Assembly: GCA_947631845.1 (NCBI GenBank)
Contig: CANRMY010000003.1
Location: 1-64,000 of the forward strand
Origin: an uncultured Oscillospiraceae bacterium
GTDB lineage: Bacteria > Bacillota > Clostridia > Oscillospirales > Oscillospiraceae
Direction: 5' to 3'
DNA length: 64,000 bases
Shown here: positions 11,097 to 19,364 of the stretch, piece after piece
Position numbering within the stretch: the first letter of the stretch is position 1
Layout of the letters: the number at the start of each line of letters is the position of its first letter
The notes under the pieces: model-generated
What the model was told of the DNA's origin: nothing
Database searches by the model: none
What the model saw: only the letters and a program-made list of their open reading frames with translations
Program-made: the position numbers and the translations under genes

Positions 11097-11142
11097 GCAG
11101 GATAAACTTAGACTGTCAAGCAGGATAAGCTTAGTCTGCCAA
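11097..11142 (-). promoter_or_regulatory. Tandem 23-bp direct repeats upstream of the SLH gene
   Basis: GCAGGATAA(A/G)CTTAG(A/T)CTG(T/C)CAA occurs twice head to tail at 11097-11119 and 11120-11142, just upstream of the SLH gene start. Three differences in 23 bp. Could be an operator or a recent slippage duplication. Confidence 0.5.
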
Positions 11143-11203
11143 TTGGAGGAAGAGATTATGCGTCCCGTCAAAAATATAAAATGAAAAATTTTAAAAAAAG
11201 TTG

Positions 11204-11233
11204 TTGACAAATACCGCCTCCCTTTAGTATAAT
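11204..11233 (+). promoter_or_regulatory. Promoter of the tRNA operon
   Basis: TTGACA (11204-11209), 18-bp spacer, TATAAT (11228-11233), about 40 bp before the first tRNA. The sequence following -10 is GC-rich (GCCGCTGATGAGGCGGCGGG), as often seen in stringently controlled promoters. Confidence 0.8.
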
Positions 11234-11272
11234 AGCTCTTGCCGCTGATGAGGCGGCGGGAACGAGTGACAG

Positions 11273-11349
11273 GGGAGTATAGCTCAGCTGGTTAGAGCGC
11301 CTGCCTTACAAGCAGGAGGTCACAGGTTCGAGCCCTGTTACTCCCACCA
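11273..11349 (+). tRNA. tRNA-Val (TAC)
   Basis: Full cloverleaf with 7-bp acceptor stem GGGAGTA/TACTCCC, anticodon loop CTTACAA, T-arm with GGTTCGAGCC and encoded CCA. Confidence 0.97.
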
Positions 11350-11357
11350 CGTTATGT

Positions 11358-11434
<77 letters not shown>

Positions 11435-11439
11435 TTTAT

Positions 11440-11515
<76 letters not shown>

Positions 11516-11518
11516 TCC

Positions 11519-11594
11519 GCGGCCTTAGCTCATCTGGTAGAGCGCCACCTTGCCAAGGTGGAGGTAGCGAGTTCGAGCCTCGTAGGCCGCTCCA
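11519..11594 (+). tRNA. tRNA-Gly (GCC)
   Basis: Acceptor GCGGCCT/AGGCCGC, anticodon loop TTGCCAA within the CCACC/GGTGG stem region, encoded CCA. Confidence 0.97.
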
Positions 11595-11670
11595 CAAGAT
11601 TGGGGGCGTTATCGCCCCCAATCGCATATCGGTAACGTTTACGCGTACCGGTGCATATACTGTACTGTAT

Positions 11671-11745
11671 GGCGACATAGCCAAGTGGTAAGGCAAGGGT
11701 CTGCAAAACCCTGATTCCCCAGTTCAAGTCTGGGTGTCGCCTCCA
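11671..11745 (+). tRNA. tRNA-Cys (GCA)
   Basis: Acceptor GGCGACA/TGTCGCC, anticodon loop CTGCAAA, discriminator T, encoded CCA. Separated from tRNA-Gly by a 76-bp spacer; last gene of the operon. Confidence 0.97.
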
Positions 11746-11746
11746 A

Positions 11747-11782
11747 AAGAAAAAGCCCGCTTTGCGGGCTTTTTCTTTTGGA
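11747..11782 (+). terminator. Terminator of the tRNA operon
   Basis: Hairpin AAAAGAAAAAGCCCGC / GCGGGCTTTTTCTTTT with loop TTT, long A and T runs on either side; begins right at the CCA of tRNA-Cys. Confidence 0.9.
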
Positions 11783-11799
11783 GAAAACCTCCGATGTGC

Positions 11800-11905
11800 G
11801 GGGAATACGGTGGGCCGCCGTGGGCGGCGTTTATGGGGAGGTTTTCAGAAATTCGATAAACGGGCCGGCCAGGTGTCCGGCCCGTACGGTTTTGATTGAT
11901 AAATC
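11800..11905. repeat. GC-rich palindromic repeat, array 4
   Basis: Two palindromic units: GGGCCGCCGTGGGCGGC near 11811-11828 and GGGCCGGCCAGGTGTCCGGC with CCGTAC near 11862-11888. Last chromosomal example before the element. Confidence 0.65.
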
Positions 11906-11911
11906 GGCGGA

Positions 11912-12439
11912 TCACCCGTTGAATTCGCCGCCGGCTTCCATGGTGGCCAGGGCGTTTTTTACATAGCCGTCCACCTCGCCCCGGTCAATATCCAGCGCCA
12001 CGGCCAGCTCCCCGTAGAGCATATCCTCCGCCCGCTTCATAAAGCGCTCGTCGATCTGGCCCAGCTTCTTGCCGTGCTCGGCGGCGTAGCGGCGCTTCTC
12101 CACCACGTCCTTGATGAGCTTCACAAGGCCGATGCACTCATACCGCTGGATGGCCTTCTGGTAATGCTCGGTGAGAAAGCGCAGATTCATGCTCTCGTAA
12201 AGCTCCCCGTTGACGCCGGGGATAGCGCGGATCAGGTCGATGGCCTCCTCACGGGAGATGACCGGGCGCATGAACACAGGGGTGTCCACCGGCGCGAACA
12301 CCTTGCCCGTGCGGTAAAGCGGGGACAGGGTATAGTACAGCTTGTCCTTGTTGGCCCCGGACACGTTGGGACAGCCGATGTCCTCCACCACGCAGACGCC
12401 CTCTCCTCCGTATATGATATAAGCCCCCATATCAAACAT
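11912..12439 (-). CDS. CarD/CdnL-family transcription regulator
   Basis: 175 residues. The N-terminal RNA-polymerase-interacting domain (RID) starts MFDMGAYIIYGGEGVCVVEDI, the pattern of the CarD_CdnL_TRCF family; the rest is a helical domain that in relatives stabilises the open complex at promoters. The start at 12439 follows GGGAGTG, and relatives also begin MF.(V/M)G; an upstream in-frame ATG at 12469 lacks a good site. An extended -10 (TGGTATAAT, complementary to 12500-12508) lies upstream. Last clearly chromosomal gene on this side. Confidence 0.88.
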   Translation of the reverse strand: MFDMGAYIIYGGEGVCVVEDIGCPNVSGANKDKLYYTLSPLYRTGKVFAPVDTPVFMRPVISREEAIDLIRAIPGVNGELYESMNLRFLTEHYQKAIQRYECIGLVKLIKDVVEKRRYAAEHGKKLGQIDERFMKRAEDMLYGELAVALDIDRGEVDGYVKNALATMEAGGEFNG

Positions 12440-12469
12440 AATCGCACACTCCCGCGTTTCCATCCTCAT

Positions 12470-12763
12470 AATGCGTGCTCACACTTTCTGAATAAGATAA
12501 TTATACCATAGATTTTTCCCGAATGTAAGTGGAAATTTTCAAAAATCCTCACAAAATTATTGCGAATCTAAGGGATAATGTCAAAACTGTTATGGAAATT
12601 AGTTAATAAGTTAAAATTATGGGAGGAAAAGGTGGATATTGACGGAAATGAGTCGAAAAAGTTATATATTTGATTTTTTGGAAATGTGCGGGATCGTAGT
12701 AAAATAAGCATAAAGCGGCATAAGTTTGCGTAGATTAGCGCGGAAATGGTGTCAAAATTGGTG
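12470..12763. other. AT-rich intergenic region, probable left end of the element
   Basis: About 290 bp, much more AT-rich than the flanks, with no gene. It carries the CarD promoter on the left and ends at the integrase stop codon, where an attL site would be expected because phage int genes usually abut their attachment site. No direct repeat can be matched because the right end of the element is outside the window. Confidence 0.5.
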
Positions 12764-13945
12764 TCAGCTTTCGGCGGTAATGAGCTTGGAAAACGCTTCC
12801 TTTACGGACTTGGCGTCGGCGTGTGAGTATGTGCCGATTGTGATGCTTGGATCGCTGTGGCCCATGACATATTGCAGACTTTTCAGGTCGAGCCCATCGT
12901 AGAGTTTGTTGGTGCAGAATGTGTGACGGCAAACGTGCGGGGTTATGCGCGGGAGCTTCTCGGAATGGCTTTTGTTATATGACGCTATCATTCTTCTGAA
13001 CATGGAGTCATATTTATATGCTGTTCTCGGCACACCATTCTTATCAACAAACAAAAAATCGGTATATCCGTCGACGGCATAAGAGGCTTTAATTTTCATG
13101 CGTTTTGTTATCACGCGGCTCAAAGCTTGGGACAACTGATCGCTGACAATTGGGATGACGCGATCCCCGCTTTTAGTTTTAGGCCTCTCAATATGCATGG
13201 TACCGTTGGAGTTTTTCGTTGCAGATTTCCAACACATTTGTTTGTTGACCCTGATCTCTCCGTTTTCTAAGTCTACGTCTGAGAGAGTCAACGCGCATAG
13301 CTCGGAGATCCTCATGCCGGTTTCCAGAAGGATGACAATGGTATCAAAGTACTTTTTGTAACATCCGCTCCCTTTTACAAATTCCAAAAGAAGATTTACT
13401 TCATTGGCCGACAGCGCCTTGCGCGGAACGGTCGTGTCGCGAATAACGTCGCTCAGTTTTACCCGAAACGGATTCTTTCGCACCATATCTCTGTCAATCG
13501 CCATGTTGAACGCGGCGGCAAGAAAGCTCCGGATATTCCTTATGGTGTAGTAGCTGTATCCGTCCTTTGAGAGTGCCGTCAGAAAAGACCGCACATCTGG
13601 TGCTTTGACATCGCCGATGCTGAGCCGGCTGATGTCATACTGCTTGATAAGATTGACCTGGGTGGTGTACGACGCGAATGAGGATTCGCGCACGCCTGTC
13701 CGCGTGGTGAGATAGTAATCCATCCATTGGGCGACTGAAATCTTACTGCTTTTGGTGTCAATGCCGTCGTCAATGTCTCTGCGGATCTGCTTCTCCTTTT
13801 CCCTCAGCTCGTCCAGAGAGTGGGCGTAGGCGTACTGGCGTTTGCCGAAGCTGTCGGTATACCTGTACATGTACCGCCCGTCGGAGCGTTGGGATTCGCC
13901 GTCCTTCAAAATGCGTCCTCTGTTGTCTTTGCGCTTTTCTGACAT
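12764..13945 (-). CDS. int: Tyrosine recombinase/integrase (Tn916/phage type)
   Basis: 393 residues. N-terminal AP2-like arm-binding region (about 1-55), SAM-like core-binding domain (about 65-165), then the catalytic domain with Arg in ETGMRISELCAL, HVCRHTF (His-x-x-Arg), the GHSDPSITIGTYSH box and its nucleophile Tyr. All catalytic residues are present, so probably active. It would integrate and excise the element, together with the small excisionase-like protein upstream. Lower GC than the chromosome. Confidence 0.94.
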   Translation of the reverse strand: MSEKRKDNRGRILKDGESQRSDGRYMYRYTDSFGKRQYAYAHSLDELREKEKQIRRDIDDGIDTKSSKISVAQWMDYYLTTRTGVRESSFASYTTQVNLIKQYDISRLSIGDVKAPDVRSFLTALSKDGYSYYTIRNIRSFLAAAFNMAIDRDMVRKNPFRVKLSDVIRDTTVPRKALSANEVNLLLEFVKGSGCYKKYFDTIVILLETGMRISELCALTLSDVDLENGEIRVNKQMCWKSATKNSNGTMHIERPKTKSGDRVIPIVSDQLSQALSRVITKRMKIKASYAVDGYTDFLFVDKNGVPRTAYKYDSMFRRMIASYNKSHSEKLPRITPHVCRHTFCTNKLYDGLDLKSLQYVMGHSDPSITIGTYSHADAKSVKEAFSKLITAES

Positions 13946-14021
13946 AATAACCTCCTTCGTAGATGAAAAGCGCCCGAATGGTACAAGTATACCACGCGGG
14001 CGCTATATTGTCCATCACAAT

Positions 14022-14231
14022 TCACACGGAATATGCCGAAGAAAGATACTTTTCGAACTGCTCTCGCTTTATAAGGCGTTTATTGCCTACCCACAGCACA
14101 AACCTGCAGTCGGGGCCGCGCGAGAGCTCCCGTATCTTTTTCTCCCCGATGCCGAAGTAGGCCGCCGCCTCATCGACGGTGAGGGCGTATTTTTCCCAGG
14201 GCGGGACAGACGGCTTTTGTTCACTGCTCAT
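14022..14231 (-). CDS. xis: Excisionase-like helix-turn-helix protein
   Basis: 69 residues. YALTVDEAAAYFGIGEKKIRELSR followed by NKRLIKREQFEKYL is the MerR-like winged helix seen in Tn916 Xis and related excisionases. It sits directly upstream of int on the same strand, as in Tn916-type modules. The start overlaps the preceding gene; ATG 14231 and ATG 14249 are both possible. Confidence 0.82.
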   Translation of the reverse strand: MSSEQKPSVPPWEKYALTVDEAAAYFGIGEKKIRELSRGPDCRFVLWVGNKRLIKREQFEKYLSSAYSV

Positions 14232-14571
14232 TGTCTTCGCCGCCGTCATCGGGCATATCGCTGGGATACCAGCTTATGCGCAGCTCGCTGAGCTTGTAGT
14301 ATTGCAGGGAGGCGCACTCATCGCCGCCGTCACAGCCATCGTCCCCCGGATAGACCTCCTCGATGCCCAGCAGAACATCACCGGCGGGCAGGGGAATCGA
14401 CTCGCGGATATACCCCAGTATGGCGTGCGTGTCCTCGTACACGGACTCATCCGTGAATTTTTGGCTCTGCTCGTAGGGGGTAAACATGCGCCTGTATACC
14501 CAGAAGCGGTACACCCTGTCCTTGTTTTCGCCGAGGAAGGACCTCAGGCTTTTATATCCTTTGTATGTCAT
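14221..14571 (-). CDS. Hypothetical protein
   Basis: 116 residues, not recognised. Basic N-terminus (YKGYKSLRSFLGENKDRVYRFW) and acidic C-terminus rich in Asp, Gly and Cys. Translationally coupled to dut upstream (4-nt ATGA overlap) and overlapping the excisionase start, so it belongs to the same operon. Confidence 0.65.
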   Translation of the reverse strand: MTYKGYKSLRSFLGENKDRVYRFWVYRRMFTPYEQSQKFTDESVYEDTHAILGYIRESIPLPAGDVLLGIEEVYPGDDGCDGGDECASLQYYKLSELRISWYPSDMPDDGGEDNEQ

Positions 14572-15110
14572 TGCGTTACCGCTCCTTCATCTTTGCGGTC
14601 GGTGCTCCCGAAGCCGCCGTTGCGGATGGAGGTGGCGTTGTCGCCGGACGTTATCCCGTAGGGGATGAAGATGCCCTGCATGAACGCGTCCCCGGAAACT
14701 ACCGTTACCGTTTTGCCGTCCCTGCTGTCGTTGGTGATTTTCGCGAAGATATGCCCCTCGTTGTCGGAGCCGTAGTAGTCGCTGTCAATAACGCCCATAG
14801 TGTTATCCAGCTGGACGCGGTACTTGAATCCAAGACCGCTGCGGGGCAGGCACCCGAGCCACCATCCGTCTTCGATTTTCGCGCGGATTCCTGTGGGAAT
14901 CCTGATGGATGCGCCTGGGTTTAAGGTGAATGTAAACGGCGCATGAAAGTCGTGGCCGGCTGAGCCGCTTGTCGCCCTGGCCGGCAGTTCGATGAGCTCG
15001 TATATCATCTTTATTTCGTTCTCGTTGAAGTACTTATCGAACGTGTTCAGCATATCCTTGAGGAACTGCTCGAAGCTTACCTTTTCAAAATCTCCCGCGA
15101 TGTTTATCAT
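14568..15110 (-). CDS. dut: dUTP diphosphatase
   Basis: 180 residues, trimeric all-beta dUTPase that removes dUTP and makes dUMP. All five family motifs are visible: ATSGSAGHDF, PRSGLGFKYRV, NTMGVIDSDYYG, AFMQGIFIPYG and the C-terminal RNGGFGSTD arm. It carries about 40 extra N-terminal residues (MINIAGDFEKVSFEQFLKDM onward), probably helical. First gene of a leftward operon; serves the nucleotide-metabolism set at 17-21 kb. Confidence 0.93.
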   Translation of the reverse strand: MINIAGDFEKVSFEQFLKDMLNTFDKYFNENEIKMIYELIELPARATSGSAGHDFHAPFTFTLNPGASIRIPTGIRAKIEDGWWLGCLPRSGLGFKYRVQLDNTMGVIDSDYYGSDNEGHIFAKITNDSRDGKTVTVVSGDAFMQGIFIPYGITSGDNATSIRNGGFGSTDRKDEGAVTQ

Positions 15111-15135
15111 TTGCTTTTATTACTCCTTTACGGTG

Positions 15136-15164
15136 TTGACATTATGATGTAACCGGATTATACT
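15136..15164 (+). promoter_or_regulatory. Promoter of the zinc-ribbon membrane protein gene
   Basis: TTGACA (15136-15141), 17-bp spacer, TATACT (15159-15164), 29 bp before the start codon, with GAGGAGG as ribosome-binding site. Confidence 0.75.
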
Positions 15165-15192
15165 TGTAAGGTGAGAGGAGGTTACAACATAT

Positions 15193-15561
15193 ATGGCTTT
15201 GATAAATTGCCCGGATTGTGGGCGCGATGTGAGCGACAGGGCGGAAGCCTGCCCCGCGTGCGGCTGTCCCATAGCCAAAAAGAAGGGGCTCTCTTCCGTC
15301 GCCTGTACAGGGCTGGCCGTCTTCATTACCGGCCTGATCGCCTCGTTATACAGCGTCCCGAAATTCTTTTCCGCGAAAGCAGCCTTTGAGGCGTCTTACA
15401 AAAGCGGCAATAGCCTGTCCGCCCGCTATAACGACATGGGCAGGATGCTGGAAAGCTACAGGCTCGTCGCGTCGATCTCTCTGATCGTGCTCCTGCTGGG
15501 CGTTACCATGTTCGTTATCGGGCTTGTACTCACAAAGCGCGGACAGCATAAACTCAAATAG
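15193..15561 (+). CDS. Zinc-ribbon membrane protein, function unknown
   Basis: 122 residues. N-terminal double-CxxC zinc ribbon (CPDCGRDVSDRAEACPACGCP) followed by two transmembrane helices (about 36-55 and 92-113). This plan is widespread in Bacillota and phages, without a settled role. It is one of only two clear rightward genes in the element, with its own promoter and terminator, so it is probably expressed in the integrated state. Confidence 0.8.
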   Translation: MALINCPDCGRDVSDRAEACPACGCPIAKKKGLSSVACTGLAVFITGLIASLYSVPKFFSAKAAFEASYKSGNSLSARYNDMGRMLESYRLVASISLIVLLLGVTMFVIGLVLTKRGQHKLK

Positions 15562-15564
15562 GGG

Positions 15565-15596
15565 GAGAGGCCGGTTAGTTCCGGCCTCTCTTTTTT
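15565..15596 (+). terminator. Terminator after the zinc-ribbon gene
   Basis: GAGAGGCCGG (15565-15574) pairs with CCGGCCTCTC (15581-15590), followed by TTTTTT. Confidence 0.93.
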
Positions 15597-15688
15597 GGCG
15601 GTCGGCTGGATCAGTCGCCGCCCAGGTGGACGTAGCGCTCCTTGATTTCCTGCGTGCGGCCCTGATTCCAGTCGTTGGTTCCGATATA

Positions 15689-16586
15689 CCTTTGTACCCT
15701 CGGTTTCCCGATATTTATTAGGGGAGTAGACTGTTCCTTATGACCCCTCCATTATTTTGGTTGGGCGTCACCGATAATTACAGTCGTTGCACCTTTCTAT
15801 TGACATACTCCATAATCGCCAATTCTCTATCCGGCAAGATGACCGGTCTTTCTTTGGGATAACGATATGCTCCAAACAAGACTATCTCTGCGTGCCAGCG
15901 CGCAAACTTCGCTTCTTCCTCAAAAACATATTTTCCAAGGTTGTACTGCTTTTGGTTTAACTTGATATGAGCGAAGTATTTTCCATCTTTGCACCGGGAA
16001 ACCCCTTTGTAGTCACAATTCATTTGGTTCTGAGATTTTGTGACGATGCGGAGATTTACCTTCCTGTTATCCAGCGTGTTGTGGTTAATATGGTCCACAA
16101 ACTGATCTGTCCCAAGTATCACTCTTGACATATGCTTGTTTCCGCCGCCGAACTTCGGCGTGTTCATCGCGTACCCAGAAGCAGACAGCTTCCATTTCGT
16201 ATATCGCACTTTGTCAATATCTTCTGTATCAATCATCGCCTGCGCGATTACGTCGTAGTTTTTGTCATAGAGGTCGATGTACGTGATGTCGCCATTGATG
16301 TGGAGTTCATTTTTATCATACAGAGTACGTGGGTTGTTATCCAAAACCCGTCCGTATTTTTTGAACTGTTTATAATGCTTGTCACAAAATATATGGCCGT
16401 GAGAGACAATCTTACGGGACATTTGCCGTCCGCAAAATTCACAGTTATAAGGCATATAGTTCACCTCCTTTTTTATGGGATGGGGTGGAGTATGTTATAG
16501 ACTTGGCTCAAGATTGCCTGCCTGATTTTCAGGACGGGTTTCCCTTGAATTTCTATCGTTTTGGACTGTGGCAATATTTACGGTCT
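15689..16586 (-). mobile_element. Group I intron in nrdD
   Basis: 898 bp. The 5' exon ends in T (TGTGGT, glycyl-radical Gly) and the intron ends in G just before TATATCGG, as group I introns require. Near the 5' end it contains GGCAATCTTGAGCCAAG (complement of 16502-16518), which closely matches the conserved P/Q core known from tRNA-Leu introns. Near the 3' end it contains ACAGTCTA (complement of 15727-15734), the S-like side of P7. It encodes an HNH endonuclease. Joining the exons restores ...RRTCG-YIGTNDWNQGR..., the expected NrdD C-terminus. Confidence 0.9.
15778..16464 (-). CDS. HNH homing endonuclease with AP2-like domain (intron-encoded)
   Basis: 228 residues. A CxxC pair near the N-terminus (CEFCGRQ), an HNH core VDHINHNTLDNRKVNLRIVT with NQMN, and a C-terminal AP2-like DNA-binding unit (YKGVSRCKDGKYFAHIKLNQ, then YNLGKYVFEEEAKFARWHAE). 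This is typical of intron homing endonucleases that cut intronless alleles to spread the host intron. It lies wholly inside the nrdD intron, is clearly AT-richer than the exons, and has its own ribosome-binding site (AAGGAGG). Confidence 0.92.
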   Translation of the reverse strand: MNYMPYNCEFCGRQMSRKIVSHGHIFCDKHYKQFKKYGRVLDNNPRTLYDKNELHINGDITYIDLYDKNYDVIAQAMIDTEDIDKVRYTKWKLSASGYAMNTPKFGGGNKHMSRVILGTDQFVDHINHNTLDNRKVNLRIVTKSQNQMNCDYKGVSRCKDGKYFAHIKLNQKQYNLGKYVFEEEAKFARWHAEIVLFGAYRYPKERPVILPDRELAIMEYVNRKVQRL

Positions 16587-17429
16587 ACCACAGGTACGAC
16601 GGGCGATGTTCATTTTGCTTTTATCGGTGTTGCCGCAGTTGGGGCATTTCCAGATGAGCTTGCCGCGCCCATCGTCCACAATTTCGATTTCCTTGTCCCA
16701 GCCGCAGACCTGGCAGTAGTCGGATTTGGTGTTCAGCTCGGCGTACATGATGTTGTCGTAGATGTACCGCATGACGGTCAGTACGGCGGGAATATTGTCG
16801 GACAGATTGGCCACCTCGATGTAGCTGATGGCGCCGCCGGGGGAGAGGCGCTGGAACTCGGCCTCGAATTTGAGCTTAGTGAAGGCGTTGATGGGCTCCG
16901 ACACATGGACGTGGTAGCTGTTGGTGATGTACCCCTTGTCCGTAATGCCGGGGATGACGCCGAACCTGTTTTGCAGGCACTTGGCGAACTTGTAGGTGGT
17001 GGACTCGATGGGCGTTCCGTAGAGACTGTAGTCGATGTCCTCCGCCGCCTTCCATGCCGCGCACTTGTCGTTCATGTACTGCATGACGCTGAGAGCGAAT
17101 TCCTTGGCCGCCGGGTCGGTGTGGCTCTTGCCGGTCATGGCCTTGACGCACTCGTACAGGCCGGCATATCCCAGAGAGATGGTGGAATAGCCGCCGTGCA
17201 GAAGCTTGTCGATGGTTTCGCCCTTCTTGAGCCGCGCCAGCGCGCCGTATTGCCAGTGGATAGGGGAGGCGTCGGACAGGGTGCCGCTGAGGCGCTCGTG
17301 ACGGATTTGCAGCGCCCTGTGGCAGAGCTCCAGCCGCTCGTCGAAAATTTTCCAGAAGAGGTCAAAGTCGCCGTGGGCGGACAGACCTACGTCGGGGAGA
17401 TTGATGGTGACTACGCCCTGATTAACATA

Positions 17430-17755
17430 CGGATATTGCTATCCGCATAGACTATCTCTTAGCCGGAGAAAGCTCCGGCCCCTTGCGCTTCGGACGGCGA
17501 TAAACTCCGTCCTACTCTACTCGCTTCGTGCGTTTCCGCCTTATTTTCAACCCCGCTGTCGTAGACAGCTCTTATGGATTTATAGCTTTCGATAGTCGTT
17601 ACACCTTGCTGTTCGATAATGTCGTATCTGTTTTTAAACCACTGTTTATTCTTGCAATGGGAAATTGACCCATTGGAAATGCTGTGGCCTGTATATGCCA
17701 GGAAGTCCTTCACAGACGGAAAAATAAGCTCCTGATTAAGAAATCCTGCTTGGAT
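17430..17755 (-). mobile_element. 3' part of a second group I intron in nrdD
   Basis: On the minus strand the segment before the exon YVNQGVV contains AGAGATAGTCTATGCGGATA (complement of 17439-17458), the S-element/P7 signature, and ends in G (complement of 17430). The 5' half is gone; it joins directly to the intein fragment at about 17750. So a deletion removed the intron start, the middle of nrdD and the intein C-half. Confidence 0.75.
17459..17755 (-). pseudogene. C-terminal remnant of an intron-encoded homing endonuclease
   Basis: The frame is open from about 17755. The GTG-started part at 17713 reads VKDFLAYTGHSISNGSISHC, then NKQWFKNRYDIIEQ: a NUMOD-like helix-turn-helix unit usual at the C-terminus of HNH homing endonucleases. 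No nuclease core remains. Lies inside the second intron remnant. Confidence 0.6.
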
Positions 17756-18261
17756 TTGCCGTCAGAGATCGTGGCAAACAGATCGTCTGTGTCTCCAAAT
17801 TTGGAAACGGTGTACCCGGCGAGACGGAACACACCGGCGTACCTTGTCTTTCCCCCGCACAGCCTTCCGCTTATGCCGCGATCGAAGTCGGAGCCGTCGC
17901 CGATCATGAAGCCCAGGGCGAACATTTCCGCGCCGCGTTTATCGCCGGAGCTCAGGATCTCTTCCGCCGACAGGCCGGCGCTCGTTTGGCGGAGCGGATA
18001 AAGCGTATCGCCTACTGACAGATTGGTTGTGATCGTACCGTCCGCCAACAGCCATCTGTGATTCGCCGTACAGGTAACGGTCTTTGTGCTGCGCGCGGAT
18101 TGCAGTGTCACGTCATACAGGATGTCTTTGCCGTATTTGTGAACGGTTGCCTTGCGCCAGCTGCCGTTGCAGTCGAGCACGTTGACTTCGGCGCCGTCTC
18201 CCGCCTCCGCAAAGCTTATGACGCCGCGATCGGTGACGAATCTCGTCTTGGAGCTGAAGCA
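17740..18261 (-). pseudogene. Truncated intein in NrdD (Hint N-part plus start of LAGLIDADG domain)
   Basis: Begins at Cys177 of the reading frame: CFSSKTRFVTDRGVISFAEA is intein block A, and TANHRW (residues 241-246) is block B with its conserved T-x-x-H. ALGFMIGDGSDFDRG (about 291-305) is the first dodecapeptide of a LAGLIDADG homing endonuclease. It stops at residue 359 with no block F/G and no C-terminal His-Asn, so it cannot splice. Confidence 0.87.
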
Positions 18262-18775
18262 ATTCATCGAATGCTGGATAAAATAGTCGCTGTCGTGAAA
18301 GTGGATGATGCCCTCCTCGTGGGCTTTTCGGATATCCTCCGGCAGGAGAAGGCGGTCTGTGATGTCCCGGCTGACCTCTCCGGCTATATAGTCCCGTTGG
18401 GTGGACAGGATGGCCGGATTCTTATTGGAATTTTCCTGAATGACCGTCTCGTTCACGCCGTCCACCAGCGACAGGATCTTTCCGTCGACAGTGCCGGCGT
18501 TGCGCAAAAGCTCGTGCTCGTACCGGTACTTGATATACGCCTTGGCGACGGCCCACTCTCCCTCGCGCATCAGCTCCGTCTCCACGTCGTCCTGGATACT
18601 CTCCACGGAAACGGTCTGACTGCGCTCCGCGTAGACGGCCTCCAGCCGGTCGGCGATCCTACCGGCGATCGCCTCCTTATCGCCCACGGCGGTCAGCTTT
18701 TCCACCTCTTCAAAGGCACGGTAGACAGCGTTGTATATCTTGGACTTATCGAAGTCCACCTCGCGCCCGTCTCTT

Positions 18776-19354
18776 TTAATAACTACCATATATAACCCCC
18801 TTTTCAGATAATTCGCAGATGAACCGGTACACGTCTCTCCAGCTCATGGCCCGCACAGCGCCCATGGCAGCCACATCGACATCCTGATTATGGGGAGCGT
18901 CCATCAGGATCTTGTGGTATGCGCCTCCGGCAAGGTTATGCGGGCCGTCGTCCACGAGGACATCGCCCTGGATCATCTGCTTTTTTGACGTAACGATCAC
19001 ATTGTCCCAAGTGAGATACGGAAAATAGCGGAATAAGACCTTTTCCATCTTGGAGGCAATGGTTTTGGGATGAGAGGCAGTGACGACGAACACCTGATGT
19101 CCGTCGTCGATAAGCCTCCGCACATATTCCTGCGCGCCGCGCTTCGGCTTTACGCGGCTCCACAGGGCGTCGTCGAACAACGCGCCGTACAGTTCATCAT
19201 ACCGGAGCTGTGGGAAAAACTGCCGCATATCCCACCCGGTGATATCGCTCAGGCGCACACGACACCCGTATTTACAATTCAGATACTCCACCCACGCGGG
19301 AAGCAGGTCCTCCAGCACGTCGTCCATGTCTACCAATATAGTCAGCTTCTTCAC
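18776..19354 (-). CDS. 5'(3')-deoxyribonucleotidase (HAD family)
   Basis: 192 residues. Hydrolyses dNMPs (NT5C/YorS-like). HAD motif I LVDMDDVLEDLLPAWVEYLN with the two aspartates, motif II Thr in VFVVTASHP, and motif IV QGDVLVDDGPHNL. GTG 19354 is chosen because GAGGTGA lies 5 nt upstream. Overlaps the nrdD start by 14 nt; part of the nucleotide operon. Confidence 0.88.
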   Translation of the reverse strand: MKKLTILVDMDDVLEDLLPAWVEYLNCKYGCRVRLSDITGWDMRQFFPQLRYDELYGALFDDALWSRVKPKRGAQEYVRRLIDDGHQVFVVTASHPKTIASKMEKVLFRYFPYLTWDNVIVTSKKQMIQGDVLVDDGPHNLAGGAYHKILMDAPHNQDVDVAAMGAVRAMSWRDVYRFICELSEKGVIYGSY

Positions 19355-19364
19355 TTGTTTCACC

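Larger units (their letters stand above)
15611..18789 (-). pseudogene. nrdD: Anaerobic ribonucleotide reductase NrdD, interrupted and internally deleted
   Basis: Class III ribonucleotide reductase in pieces. Residues 1-176 (18789 to 18262) carry the ATP-cone and end IHFHDSDYFIQHSMN, then an intein begins at Cys177. The next extein sequence is 17429-16587 (281 codons, from YVNQGVVTINLPDVG to RRTCG) with the CQVCG/CPNCG zinc site. A group I intron (15689-16586) follows, and the last exon (15611-15688) reads YIGTNDWNQGRTQEI and ends LGGD. The glycyl-radical glycine is the last codon before the intron. Between the intein fragment and YVNQG some 250 or more codons, including active-site cysteines, are missing, so the gene cannot give an active enzyme. 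No nrdG activase is seen. Confidence 0.9.
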
